From JAGPIS01 sp964635545 (lineage in GTDB: Bacteria; Bacteroidota; Bacteroidia; Bacteroidales; Marinilabiliaceae), in NCBI GenBank assembly GCA_964635545.1, contig CAZWOA010000016.1, forward strand, positions 1-45,257: 45,257 bases of DNA. The letters are read 5' to 3'. The notes under the pieces were generated by a model. That model saw nothing but the letters and a program-made list of their open reading frames with translations. It ran no database searches and was not told the DNA's origin. The translations under genes were made by a program, and so were the position numbers. Positions 1 through 7,931 of the stretch are shown one piece after another (within the stretch, counting starts at the first letter, position 1; each line of letters begins with the position of its first letter).

Positions 1-215
1 TCTTGATATTTATAAATTAATCTGTGCTCATCGTCAATTCGCTGAGACCAAAATCCGGCATATTTATGTTTTAATGGTTCTGGCTTTCCAATTCCTTTAT
101 ATGGATTTCTTGAAATATCTTTTAGCAGATCATTTATTCGTTTTAATTTCTTTTTATCCGTTTTCTGCCAATACAAATAGTCTTCCCAGGATTCGTCAAC
201 AAAAATATATTTCAT
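1..215 (-). CDS. yoeB: YoeB-family mRNA interferase toxin (partial, 3' end outside the window)
   Basis: The minus strand opens with ATG at 215 and reads MKYIFVDESWEDYLYW, then KPEPLKHKYAGFW and RIDDEHRLIYKY before the window ends. This is the colinear pattern of YoeB/Txe toxins, which cut mRNA at the ribosomal A site during translation. About 71 codons are visible. Families are usually about 84 residues, so only the C-terminal catalytic tail with its His-Tyr end is missing. The start lies one base after the antitoxin stop codon, the usual antitoxin-first operon. Activity cannot be judged without the tail. Family assignment is firm by motif. Confidence 0.9.
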   Translation of the reverse strand, partial: MKYIFVDESWEDYLYWQKTDKKKLKRINDLLKDISRNPYKGIGKPEPLKHKYAGFWSQRIDDEHRLIYKYQ

Positions 216-216
216 A

Positions 217-471
217 TTATTCCCCAATCAAATCTTTTGAAAATGATTTTCCACTTTTCAATTTTTCAATTGCTGAATCTAAACGCATTTCGTTTTTTCT
301 CGATGATAATTCATAATTAGTTGCCATCAAAGAATTATATTCTTCTAAAGACATTACAACAATCCCCGAATCTTTTCCGCGATTGATAATTAAGGTTTCA
401 AAGTTTTTGGAAACTCTATCTAAATAGGATTTTATATCTTTTCTAAAATCAGAAACACTGGCAATTAGCAT
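217..471 (-). CDS. yefM: YefM/Phd-family antitoxin
   Basis: This 84-residue protein begins MLIASVSDFRKDIKSYLDRV and contains ETLIINRGKDSGIVVMSLEEYNSL, the N-terminal DNA-binding fold of the Phd/YefM superfamily. The charged C-terminal half is the part expected to wrap and neutralise YoeB. In known systems the antitoxin alone represses weakly and the YefM-YoeB complex represses strongly. Here the gene is immediately upstream of the toxin (one base between them) and is preceded by a TGTACA operator that covers its promoter. Length and order are normal for the family. Confidence 0.9.
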   Translation of the reverse strand: MLIASVSDFRKDIKSYLDRVSKNFETLIINRGKDSGIVVMSLEEYNSLMATNYELSSRKNEMRLDSAIEKLKSGKSFSKDLIGE

Positions 472-486
472 AGTTTTGTATCTTTA

Positions 487-508
487 TTTGTACAAATATA
501 TGTACAAA
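487..508. promoter_or_regulatory. YefM-YoeB operator (paired TGTACA palindromes)
   Basis: The sequence TTTGTACA, six bases, TGTACAAA is a perfect inverted repeat, and each arm holds the self-palindromic hexamer TGTACA (489-494 and 501-506, 12 bp centre to centre). TGTACA is the known core of YefM-YoeB operators in Escherichia coli. The site starts 16 bases upstream of the antitoxin start codon and covers the predicted -7 element, so autorepression by promoter occlusion is the natural reading. Confidence 0.8.
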
Positions 509-524
509 AATTCTAAATTACAAA
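493..524 (-). promoter_or_regulatory. Bacteroidota-type promoter of yefM-yoeB
   Basis: On the minus strand TTTG (521-524) is followed after 20 bases by TATATTTG (493-500), matching the -33 TTTG and -7 TAnnTTTG elements of Bacteroidota sigma-A promoters. The -7 element lies inside the TGTACA operator. Confidence 0.65.
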
Positions 525-682
525 TTATGTGGAAGCTAATGTTTCGCATACAGATTTTTTGAAAAATGTTAAAACAAGCTATACTGAATATATCAATAAC
601 TTTTGCAGTTTTACTAGCTCAACTTATTGTTAAACTTTTCTTTATTAATATAGTATTGCAGACCATTTTTTTCCTTATTTTC

Positions 683-1687
683 TCAGGTATTAACCAACTC
701 CATATTACAGTTAGTGTGAGAAATATTGCAAAACTTCCCAAAAACAGCTGCCGAACCCTGCTTGAATAGGAGCATTAGCATTCTAAAGCGGGAAATGCCT
801 ATTTTAAATGTAAGCAGGTTTACTACTATCGATAATAAAGACGGTTTGTGACTGTCGATGATAGAAAATAGTGATGCTTGTTCATCCTCCGTAAAATGAC
901 TTATTGCAGCTACTTCGCTGTGTTTGAAGGTGTTAATAAGGTGGCGGGTTCGCTGAAGCCATAGCTTTGGGTATTTATACGAAAATTCGTAAACCTTCAT
1001 TCGTACAAATAGATAGTCCTTGGTTCTTTTATAATTGGCCTTAGAATTCACAGTAGAATCAGGTCTATAACTATATACATATCTGCCCTTGGATGAAAAC
1101 GCAACATGGGTTGTCTGTTGAATAATATTTGCCATGAAGAACATATCCTCATAAAGCAGTGCCTCTTTAAACCGGCTATTTATAATTGCCTCTCTTGTGT
1201 AAACCTTATCCCATACGCTCGAACTTATAGTCTCTTTCATAAATAGGCTGTAGAGAGCAGTTTTTGACGTTATGTCGTTCAGTTTGGGAGCGTGGGTAAC
1301 TGTTCCACTCTTGGAGGAGTATTGTACCGGAAATTGAACTATTTGTGCTTTCGATGTTTTGCACAGTTTAATGGCCTCGGTATAGGTGCTTGGCTCTATT
1401 ATATCGTCCGAATCCAGAAATGTGATATAATCGCCCGTGCATATGTCCAACCCCGCGTTACGTGCCGAGCCGGCACCTCCGTTCTGTTTTTTCAACGCCT
1501 TGATGAACGAGTGCTCTTGTGCGTATTTATTTGCTACTTCATAGGTATAATCTGTGCTGCCATCATCAATTACTATAATTTCAATAGGACGGTAGGGCTG
1601 GTCGAGCAAACTTTGAATTGCCCTAATAACGTAATATTCTGCGTTATATGCAGGAATAATAATTGATAGGAGAGGAGCATCGTTCAT
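683..1687 (-). CDS. Family 2 glycosyltransferase
   Basis: The 334-residue protein has the GT-A opening LSIIIPAYNAEYYVIRAIQSL, followed by the nucleotide-binding IIVIDDGSTD and the metal-binding DSDD within ITFLDSDDI at about residues 90-97. Family 2 enzymes transfer a sugar from a nucleotide-sugar donor, commonly for lipopolysaccharide or capsule. The N-terminal 230 residues are the catalytic domain. The C-terminal 100 are more hydrophobic and may associate with the membrane. It lies two bases after another glycosyltransferase gene, so the two are probably co-transcribed. Donor and acceptor cannot be read from sequence. Confidence 0.85.
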   Translation of the reverse strand: MNDAPLLSIIIPAYNAEYYVIRAIQSLLDQPYRPIEIIVIDDGSTDYTYEVANKYAQEHSFIKALKKQNGGAGSARNAGLDICTGDYITFLDSDDIIEPSTYTEAIKLCKTSKAQIVQFPVQYSSKSGTVTHAPKLNDITSKTALYSLFMKETISSSVWDKVYTREAIINSRFKEALLYEDMFFMANIIQQTTHVAFSSKGRYVYSYRPDSTVNSKANYKRTKDYLFVRMKVYEFSYKYPKLWLQRTRHLINTFKHSEVAAISHFTEDEQASLFSIIDSHKPSLLSIVVNLLTFKIGISRFRMLMLLFKQGSAAVFGKFCNISHTNCNMELVNT

Positions 1688-1689
1688 AA

Positions 1690-2589
1690 TTAATACATAT
1701 GTAAAAATCTTCTCAATCTATGCATCAAACGGGGCTTGCGGTGAAGTTCATTGGTATAATGATAATATATGTCCGCAATATTATTGCTTTTTATAATTGC
1801 AGGATGTTTTATTTTACCCAATTGATGAGCCTCTTTATTAGCCCAAATAGCATTCTCTTCGTGGGTATGGGTTGCATCCTGGCCAAATCCAATATTGGTA
1901 ACCAGGTTTTTATTTGGAATAATATTTATCCCATCGTTTTTGATTATGCTAAAAGACAATTGGTAATCCCAGGTATCTAACGGCTTGTTCTTCATCATAT
2001 CAAAGATGTAGCTCCAGTACATGCTTATCCTTTTGTTTGGGAATCTTTTTTTAATAATCTCTTTAAATGAGTCATCATATTTTTGCATGTCAAACTCATA
2101 CTCATCCCATGTGCGGCGCCAAGTTGCCCAGCCCCAAATGTGTGTCATCCGCGAGAAATAATAACTTGCGTTACCCCATTTCAATCCATTCTGAAAATTG
2201 GTGCCTGAGATTATTTTAACCCTGCTCTCGTCTTTATATCTTTTGAGCATCTCATCACAGAACCGAAAGAAATCGTCATTGGGATGACAATCGTCTTCAA
2301 GTATTATTCCGCACTCTTCATTTTCAAAAAACCAGCTTATAGCACTGCTTACACCCTTTCCGCACCCCATGTTATGGTCGAGAAAGCGTGTTTTAACATT
2401 GCATACCCAATCTATATTGTCAAATATTGCCCTGGTTTGAGCACAGAGTATGTCCTCGCCTTCTTTGTTTTTTCTGGCCCCATCGGCTGCAATATACAGT
2501 TTGGTTGGTTTTTGTTTTTGTATAATCTCAAATAGGCCTTTAGTTTTGTCGGGCCTATTGAAAATTAGTACTAAGATTGCAATTTCCAC
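1690..2589 (-). CDS. GT-A fold glycosyltransferase-like protein (HlpA-like)
   Basis: This 299-residue protein starts with GTG (EIAILVLIFNRPDKTK) and carries IILEDDCHPNDDFFRF, an acidic cluster typical of nucleotide-diphospho-sugar transferases. WGWATWRRTWDEY and the DTWDYQLSFSI region match the family often annotated as glycosyltransferase or 'hemolytic protein HlpA-like'. Its start lies 14 bases after the atpG stop codon, and it is followed directly by a family 2 glycosyltransferase. The pair therefore trails the ATP synthase operon in the same direction. The role is probably surface-glycan assembly, by family only. No signal peptide is visible. Confidence 0.75.
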   Translation of the reverse strand: MEIAILVLIFNRPDKTKGLFEIIQKQKPTKLYIAADGARKNKEGEDILCAQTRAIFDNIDWVCNVKTRFLDHNMGCGKGVSSAISWFFENEECGIILEDDCHPNDDFFRFCDEMLKRYKDESRVKIISGTNFQNGLKWGNASYYFSRMTHIWGWATWRRTWDEYEFDMQKYDDSFKEIIKKRFPNKRISMYWSYIFDMMKNKPLDTWDYQLSFSIIKNDGINIIPNKNLVTNIGFGQDATHTHEENAIWANKEAHQLGKIKHPAIIKSNNIADIYYHYTNELHRKPRLMHRLRRFLHMY

Positions 2590-2603
2590 CTATCCTTACT
2601 TTA

Positions 2604-3482
2604 TTAATTCAATGCCTCTGCACCACTTACAATCTCAAGTATTTCGGAAGTGATTGCACCTTGGCGAGCCTTGTTGTATGCCAGCTGCAAGTCATTAATA
2701 AGCTCGGTTGCGTTGTCGGTGGCTTTGTGCATGGCCGTCATGCGGGCGCCGTGTTCTGATGCCAATGACTCTAGCACGATCCAGTAAAATGAGGTGCGAA
2801 CAGTTGCCGGCACCAGTGCTTCTATCATTCTCTCCGCATTTGGCTCAATGATGAGGTCGGATAGTGTGGCATTATCAGTCTCCGATTCATCAGGCACAAA
2901 AGGTAAGAACTGGTATGTTTTAACCTCCTGGTTAGATGCGTTGTTGAATTTATTGTAAATGAAGTGTATCTCCTTGTAATCACCGTCGTAATAGTGTTTT
3001 AGCAGAGCTTCTGCAAGCACTTCCACATTATCCCACGATGGGTCAACGTACAAATCATTGAAATGACCGATTACCGGATAGTGGCGGGCCACAAGTGCTT
3101 TTTGCACCTGTTTCCCAACCACCATTATGTCTAGGTTTTTTTTGGCAAGCTCATCCTTAAATGTGGTTGTAAGCAGCCTTTCGGTCTCTTTAATCACGTT
3201 GGCATTAAAAGCTCCTGCAAGTCCTCTGTTAGAACTGAAAGGCACAAGTAATATTTTACCTTGTGTTCCTTTTTCAAACAGCTTAACCTTTGCGTCCGGT
3301 CCCAATGTAGCATTCAGATTTCCAACAAGAGTGTGCATTTTGCTGATGTAGAGACGTATATGTTCCACATTATCCTGCGCCCTCTTAACTTTGGCTGCCG
3401 ATACCATTTTCATTGCACTAGTTACTTGTCGGGTGGTTTTCACCGAGTTAATACGGGTGCGGATATCTTTTAAACTTGCCAT
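2604..3482 (-). CDS. atpG: F-type ATP synthase F1 subunit gamma
   Basis: The 292-residue protein begins MASLKDIRTRINSVKTTRQV and ends with the conserved rotor helix AYNKARQGAITSEILEIVSGAEAL, both diagnostic of the gamma subunit. Gamma is the central stalk that couples c-ring rotation to catalysis in the alpha3-beta3 head. FSSNRGLAGAFNANV in the first third is the usual gamma core motif. The gene follows atpA after five bases and is the last ATP synthase gene of the cluster. Length is normal. Confidence 0.97.
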   Translation of the reverse strand: MASLKDIRTRINSVKTTRQVTSAMKMVSAAKVKRAQDNVEHIRLYISKMHTLVGNLNATLGPDAKVKLFEKGTQGKILLVPFSSNRGLAGAFNANVIKETERLLTTTFKDELAKKNLDIMVVGKQVQKALVARHYPVIGHFNDLYVDPSWDNVEVLAEALLKHYYDGDYKEIHFIYNKFNNASNQEVKTYQFLPFVPDESETDNATLSDLIIEPNAERMIEALVPATVRTSFYWIVLESLASEHGARMTAMHKATDNATELINDLQLAYNKARQGAITSEILEIVSGAEALN

Positions 3483-3487
3483 AATAA

Positions 3488-5074
3488 TTAGTTCTCATTA
3501 ACATCAAATCGGCGGGTTATGTCACCTGCCAAATCAGTAATTGTTTGGCTTACTGAGTCGCCAAACTCTCCTTGTCTTATTTTTTCAAGCACATCACGGT
3601 GTCTTAGCTCCATAGCATCCGAGAACTCTTTTTCAAATTGGGCTACATCCTCAAGTTTTATTTTGCTCAATAAGCCTTGAGTTCCACAGTAGATAAGAGC
3701 CACTTGAAGAGCTACTTCGCAAGGTGAGTATTGTGCCTGCTTAAGAAGTTCCACGTTTTTACGTCCTTTATCGAGTACTGCCATTGTAGCTGCATCGAGG
3801 TCGGATCCAAATTTAGAGAATGCTTCTAGTTCGCGATACTGTGCCTGATCTATTTTAAGGGTACCAGCCACCTTCTTCATTGGCTTAATCTGTGCACTAC
3901 CACCCACGCGCGATACCGATATACCCACGTTAATGGCCGGGCGCACCCCAGCATTGAAGAGGTTACTTTCAAGGAATATCTGTCCGTCGGTAATTGAAAT
4001 TACGTTGGTTGGTATATATGCCGATACGTCACCTGCCTGAGTCTCGATGATAGGAAGAGCAGTGAGCGATCCACCACCTTTTACAAGGTGCCTTATAGAT
4101 TCCGGCAAATCATTCATCTCGCCCGCAATTTTATCCGAGTCGATAATTCGAGCTGCCCTCTCGAGAAGGCGTGAGTGAAGGTAGAAAATGTCACCCGGAT
4201 ATGCCTCACGTCCCGGTGGACGGCGAAGCAAAAGGCTCACCTCACGGTAGGCCACCGCTTGTTTCGAAAGGTCGTCATATACCAATAGTGCCGATCGGCC
4301 TGTATCTCTGAAAAACTCGCCTATGGCAGCCCCTGCAAAGGGAGCATAGAACTGCATTGCCGAAGGATCGGCAGCCGATGCCGACACCACGCAGGTGTAA
4401 TCCATGGCACCATGTTTCTCGAGAGTACCCACAATCTGTGCTACAGTACTTGCTTTCTGACCAATGGCCACATATACGCAATATACAGGTGCACCTTGAT
4501 CGAAGAATATTTTCTGATTAAGAATTGTATCGATTGCAATGGCTGTTTTACCGGTTTGACGGTCGCCAATAATAAGCTCGCGCTGTCCTCTACCGATGGG
4601 AATCATCGAGTCGATAGCTTTAATACCTGTTTGTAGTGGTTGCTTCACCGGCTGACGAAATACAACCTGAGGTGCTTTACGCTCAAGTGGCATTTCGTAG
4701 AGGTCGCCCTCTACAGGACCTTTACCATCTATGGGTTCTCCCAGTGTGTTAACCACACGGCCCATAAGCCCTTCGCCCACCTTAATGGATGCGATGGTGC
4801 CGGTGCGTTTTACCACGTCGCCTTCGCGCACGGTATTACCACCATTCATAAGTACTATACCCACATGATCCTGCTCAAGGTTGAGTACCACACCGGTAGC
4901 TGCCTCAAATTCAACAAGCTCGTTAACCTGCACGTTGGTAAGTCCATAAGCCCGTGCAATGCCGTCGCCCACCTGAAGTACGGTTCCTACCTCCTCCATT
5001 TTAAGCGACGACTCATAGTTTTCAAGCTGCTGCCTGAGCAGTTTGGATACTTCTGAGGCTTTTATGTTTTCCAT
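3488..5074 (-). CDS. atpA: F-type ATP synthase F1 subunit alpha
   Basis: A 528-residue protein with the N-terminal barrel (LQVGDGIARAYGL), the Walker A motif GDRQTGKTAIAID near residue 170, and the alpha signature in the PAINVGISVSRVGG region. Alpha forms the non-catalytic nucleotide sites of the F1 head. The catalytic beta subunit (atpD) and epsilon (atpC) are not in this window, which fits the split arrangement seen in many Bacteroidota. It lies 28 bases after atpH and five before atpG. Confidence 0.98.
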   Translation of the reverse strand: MENIKASEVSKLLRQQLENYESSLKMEEVGTVLQVGDGIARAYGLTNVQVNELVEFEAATGVVLNLEQDHVGIVLMNGGNTVREGDVVKRTGTIASIKVGEGLMGRVVNTLGEPIDGKGPVEGDLYEMPLERKAPQVVFRQPVKQPLQTGIKAIDSMIPIGRGQRELIIGDRQTGKTAIAIDTILNQKIFFDQGAPVYCVYVAIGQKASTVAQIVGTLEKHGAMDYTCVVSASAADPSAMQFYAPFAGAAIGEFFRDTGRSALLVYDDLSKQAVAYREVSLLLRRPPGREAYPGDIFYLHSRLLERAARIIDSDKIAGEMNDLPESIRHLVKGGGSLTALPIIETQAGDVSAYIPTNVISITDGQIFLESNLFNAGVRPAINVGISVSRVGGSAQIKPMKKVAGTLKIDQAQYRELEAFSKFGSDLDAATMAVLDKGRKNVELLKQAQYSPCEVALQVALIYCGTQGLLSKIKLEDVAQFEKEFSDAMELRHRDVLEKIRQGEFGDSVSQTITDLAGDITRRFDVNEN

Positions 5075-5102
5075 TTAATATTCTGTTACCTGATTCAAAT
5101 AA

Positions 5103-5639
5103 TTATTCCGACAGATGTTTTTCAATCTTTTTCAATCTGTTCTTCACACTTGAGTCCAGCTGTCTGTCACCCACTCTTATTATAGAACCGCCTATTATCG
5201 ATTTGTCAACGTCAACAGTGAGTTCTACTGTGCCATTAAGCTTTTTGGAAAGCCCGTTTTTAAAGCTCTCCATATGCTGGTTGTTCATCTCAACTGCTGT
5301 TGTTAGTTTTACCTTGTAGATGTTTTTCTCTCTTCGGTAAATATCTTCAAATATGCGTAACATATCGTTGAGCAGTGTATGGCGCTGTTGCTCCAATATG
5401 AAATCAAGAAATCTAAGTGTTACACCGTCAATATATGAACCAAAGATTTTGCTGAAAAAAAGCCTCTTCTCCGAAATTTTAATATTCTGTGAGTTGATGA
5501 ACTTAATTCCTGATTTTGATTTCTCCAATTCACTACGTATGAGTTTCGAATCGTTATATACAGACTCGAGGGCATTTTTTCCCTTTGCAAACTCATAGAG
5601 CGCAGCTGCATATCGGTGTGCAATAATACTTTCGTTCAT
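5103..5639 (-). CDS. atpH: F-type ATP synthase F1 subunit delta (OSCP)
   Basis: The 178-residue protein has the delta/OSCP layout: an N-terminal helical domain starting IIAHRYAAALYEFAKG, and a C-terminal section with VDVDKSIIGGSIIRVGDRQLD, the conserved GGxxxxxGDxxxD-type motif of the family. Delta sits on top of the F1 head and ties it to the b-subunit stator. It is placed between atpF and atpA with short spacers (12 and 28 bases), as expected. The N-terminal half is poorly conserved, as usual for delta. Confidence 0.95.
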   Translation of the reverse strand: MNESIIAHRYAAALYEFAKGKNALESVYNDSKLIRSELEKSKSGIKFINSQNIKISEKRLFFSKIFGSYIDGVTLRFLDFILEQQRHTLLNDMLRIFEDIYRREKNIYKVKLTTAVEMNNQHMESFKNGLSKKLNGTVELTVDVDKSIIGGSIIRVGDRQLDSSVKNRLKKIEKHLSE

Positions 5640-5651
5640 ATCGAAGTTTTA

Positions 5652-6146
5652 TTAATTGAAGTGACTTTCATTCAGATACTTGTCTATGAGATTTTGTTGT
5701 TTCTCATTATCGGCAAGTTCTTCAGTAAGCACTTTTTCAGCAATATTAACCGATAATTGAGCCACCTGTTTTTTCAAGTCGTAGATAGCTTCAGCCTTCT
5801 CTTTGATAATTTGCTGGCGTGCCATGGATATCATCCTTTCAGTTTCATTTTGTGCCACTTGCTTTGCTTCGGCAAGTATTGAGTCTTTTAGTACTCGTGC
5901 CTCGTTAAGCAGCTTGTCGCGTTCCGATTTTGCCTCCAGGATGATGTTACTCTTGGTCTGCTCTATGTTTTTGAGCTCTTCAGTTGCTTTTTGTGCAGCC
6001 TGAAGAGCCATGCTTATACGCTCATCGCGAGAACGGATGGCACCAAGAATGGGGCGCCATGCGAACTTCGTCAGCAATAGCAACAGCAGTATAAATGTAA
6101 AAGCTGTCCAGAGCAGTAACCCGGGTTCCGGAGATAAAAGATTCAT
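5652..6146 (-). CDS. atpF: F-type ATP synthase Fo subunit b
   Basis: The 164-residue protein has one N-terminal membrane helix (LLLWTAFTFILLLLLLTKFAW, about residues 11-31) followed by a long, charged, Ala/Glu/Lys-rich helix, the standard subunit b design. KPILGAI-like text (RPILGAIRSRDERI) just after the helix is a family hallmark. It forms the peripheral stalk with delta. Spacing is 15 bases from atpE and 12 to atpH. Confidence 0.96.
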   Translation of the reverse strand: MNLLSPEPGLLLWTAFTFILLLLLLTKFAWRPILGAIRSRDERISMALQAAQKATEELKNIEQTKSNIILEAKSERDKLLNEARVLKDSILAEAKQVAQNETERMISMARQQIIKEKAEAIYDLKKQVAQLSVNIAEKVLTEELADNEKQQNLIDKYLNESHFN

Positions 6147-6161
6147 AATGCTATAGTTTTA

Positions 6162-6371
6162 TCAACCTTTCATAAGAGCTACAACGATAGCAAATAGACC
6201 GGCACCCTCGATAAGACCGGCAGCAATAAGCATGGCAGCCTGTATTTTACCTGAAATCTCGGGCTGGCGCGCCATTGCATCAAGTGCTGATTTACCAATG
6301 TTGCCAATACCAAGTGCAATACCAAATACGATTAGTCCAAGACCAATGCTTAAAAGATGTATTCCTTCCAT
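6162..6371 (-). CDS. atpE: F-type ATP synthase Fo subunit c
   Basis: I start this 69-residue protein at ATG 6371 (MEGIHLLSIGLGLIVFG). A longer frame beginning at 6419 would add a Lys/Asn-rich leader unlike any c subunit and overlap atpB. Two membrane helices flank the polar loop ARQPE (residues 34-38), and the ion-carrying carboxylate is Glu55 in AAGLIEGAGLF. Residues that bind sodium in Na+-type rings (a Gln in helix 1, Ser/Thr after the Glu) are Ile22 and Gly56 here, so proton coupling is more likely. This specificity call is inference. Confidence 0.96.
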   Translation of the reverse strand: MEGIHLLSIGLGLIVFGIALGIGNIGKSALDAMARQPEISGKIQAAMLIAAGLIEGAGLFAIVVALMKG

Positions 6372-6396
6372 AATTGAAAAATTTATTTTATTAATA

Positions 6397-7467
6397 TTAA
6401 TGATTTTCCTGTACTGCAAGCCCTATATAAAGAGCCGACAATAGTGTGAATATATATGCCTGCAATAGGCCGAATATAATCTCTAAAACAAAAATGAGCA
6501 GCGATAGCAATACCGAAATCGGTGCCATGGCAAATGACTTGGCAATGAATATCATCGATACCAGGCTTATCATAATGATGTGTCCGCCTGTAACGTTGGC
6601 AAAAAGACGTATAAGCAGTGTGAATGGCTTTGTAAACATGCTTATTATCTCTATAGGCACCAATATTACTTTCAGAAATGAAGGTACGCCTGGCACTACG
6701 AAAATATGTCGCCAATAATCTTTGTTGCCACTGAATGCGGTAACAAGAAAAGTAAATACCGCCAGTGTTGCAGTAAACGATATGTTACCCGAAAGGTTGG
6801 TGGATGCAGGGAATATAGGTACCAGCCCCAGCAGGTTGTTTATCCATATGAAAAAGAATATGGTGAGAAGGTAGGGTGTAAATTTTGACCCTTTCTCTCC
6901 AATCTGTTCACCGGCAATATCTTTATCTATAAACTGTACTATTGCTTCTATTGCTGATTGATATCCCGATGGTACCTCGCTTCTGCGATAACGCCTTGCA
7001 GCACTTATAAATATCCATAGTAGCAAGCCGGCACTAAGAAATAGGGCAGTTACGTTTTTGGTTATCGACAGGTCTAAGGGACGTAAGTTGGTTACGTTTC
7101 CTTCGGCATCTTTTGTTATGGTGCCGTCGGCATCGGTGCTATATATAAGGTCGTGGTACATCACATAATGGTTTGCACCATTTGTGACAACTGCATTATT
7201 TTCAAATTTAGATGATGTGCTGAACAGCCATTCACCCTTATCTACCAATATTATAGGTAGTGATATGGATATCTCGGCGGGGTTGCCCTCAGAGTCGGAA
7301 TATGCGAAAATGACCCATTTGTGTGAATCTGAAATATGATGACTGATAATGTTATCAATTTCAATTTCAGCCTCATCTGCTGATTCCGCTTTTGCATCTT
7401 GCGAGCATGAGGACAGGAGAAGGGAGAATATAAGTAAATATATCAGAAAGCCTATGTTCAGTTTCAT
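6397..7467 (-). CDS. atpB: F-type ATP synthase Fo subunit a, with lipobox-bearing N-terminal extension
   Basis: The C-terminal two thirds are subunit a: several membrane helices, the essential Arg in LLIRLFANVTGGH, and the closing helix LLQAYIFTLLSALYIGLAV. The protein is 356 residues, about 100 longer than the E. coli subunit, because of an N-terminal extension. That extension begins with a signal peptide ending LLSSC (Cys21), which fits a lipoprotein lipobox, followed by an acidic, extracytoplasmic segment of about 110 residues. Signal-bearing a subunits are usual in Bacteroidota. Lipidation at Cys21 is my inference. The gene precedes atpE by 25 bases. Confidence 0.95.
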   Translation of the reverse strand: MKLNIGFLIYLLIFSLLLSSCSQDAKAESADEAEIEIDNIISHHISDSHKWVIFAYSDSEGNPAEISISLPIILVDKGEWLFSTSSKFENNAVVTNGANHYVMYHDLIYSTDADGTITKDAEGNVTNLRPLDLSITKNVTALFLSAGLLLWIFISAARRYRRSEVPSGYQSAIEAIVQFIDKDIAGEQIGEKGSKFTPYLLTIFFFIWINNLLGLVPIFPASTNLSGNISFTATLAVFTFLVTAFSGNKDYWRHIFVVPGVPSFLKVILVPIEIISMFTKPFTLLIRLFANVTGGHIIMISLVSMIFIAKSFAMAPISVLLSLLIFVLEIIFGLLQAYIFTLLSALYIGLAVQENH

Positions 7468-7567
7468 CTGTTACTGTTTGTTATTCAGTTAATTATATCT
7501 TTTATACGCTCTAAAATAAGATTGTATTTATATCATTTTTCTATAGAGTTTGGTTTGTTACAATAGT

Positions 7568-7891
7568 TTAACTTTCGTTTTCTTTAGAGCTTTTGTGCTT
7601 ATGATGAATATAAGCAATAAGGCCTGCCTGAAACACAAAATAGTTTAAACAGAAGAGTATAGCAGAGGTATGGTTATAATCTTTCAAGGGGTTATTGACT
7701 GCAAGCAACAATATTAGTAAAATAACAAATTTTACCACTCCCAGGCCAAAAAGATTTAAGGTTTCATTTTCCTTATTCATCCTGTTGGTCACTAATATTA
7801 CCCCCATATTTAGAATATAGAAGAATATAATGTTTATAAATATCTTCACAGAGCTACTGTCAATAGCGAAAAACACAAAAATGTTTATCAC
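7568..7891 (-). CDS. Small membrane protein in the AtpI position
   Basis: This 107-residue protein (GTG start) has about four hydrophobic stretches: the N-terminal INIFVFFAI region, IFFYILNMGVILVTN, VVKFVILLILLLAVN and AILFCLNYFVFQAGLIAYI. It ends with a basic tail. It sits just upstream of atpB, where AtpI-like assembly factors or DUF6168 proteins are found in this phylum. I do not recognise the sequence well enough to give a symbol. The frame stays open and hydrophobic for about 18 codons upstream of the GTG, up to 7945, without a standard start codon, so the true N-terminus is uncertain. Confidence 0.6.
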   Translation of the reverse strand: MINIFVFFAIDSSSVKIFINIIFFYILNMGVILVTNRMNKENETLNLFGLGVVKFVILLILLLAVNNPLKDYNHTSAILFCLNYFVFQAGLIAYIHHKHKSSKENES

Positions 7892-7931
7892 TATTGCTAT
7901 AAGTAGCGATATGTGAATTGGTATAATAGCG

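Noticed and set aside
487..508. Global regulator (CRP/FNR-like) site
   Set aside because: The palindrome fits better as the YefM-YoeB operator because of the TGTACA cores and its place directly before the antitoxin gene.
566..769. Small hydrophobic plus-strand frame of 67 codons
   Set aside because: Half of it lies antisense to the family 2 glycosyltransferase 3' end. It has no promoter motif and no resemblance to a known toxin or peptide, so it is a chance frame.
6372..6419. Longer N-terminus for AtpE
   Set aside because: It would add a 16-residue Lys/Asn/Ile leader not found in c subunits and overlap atpB by 23 bases. The inner ATG gives the normal 69-residue protein.
6383..6715. Minus-strand frame of 110 codons in the atpB region
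   Set aside because: It is a shifted frame inside atpB with unusual composition (many His, Tyr and Arg) and no family resemblance.
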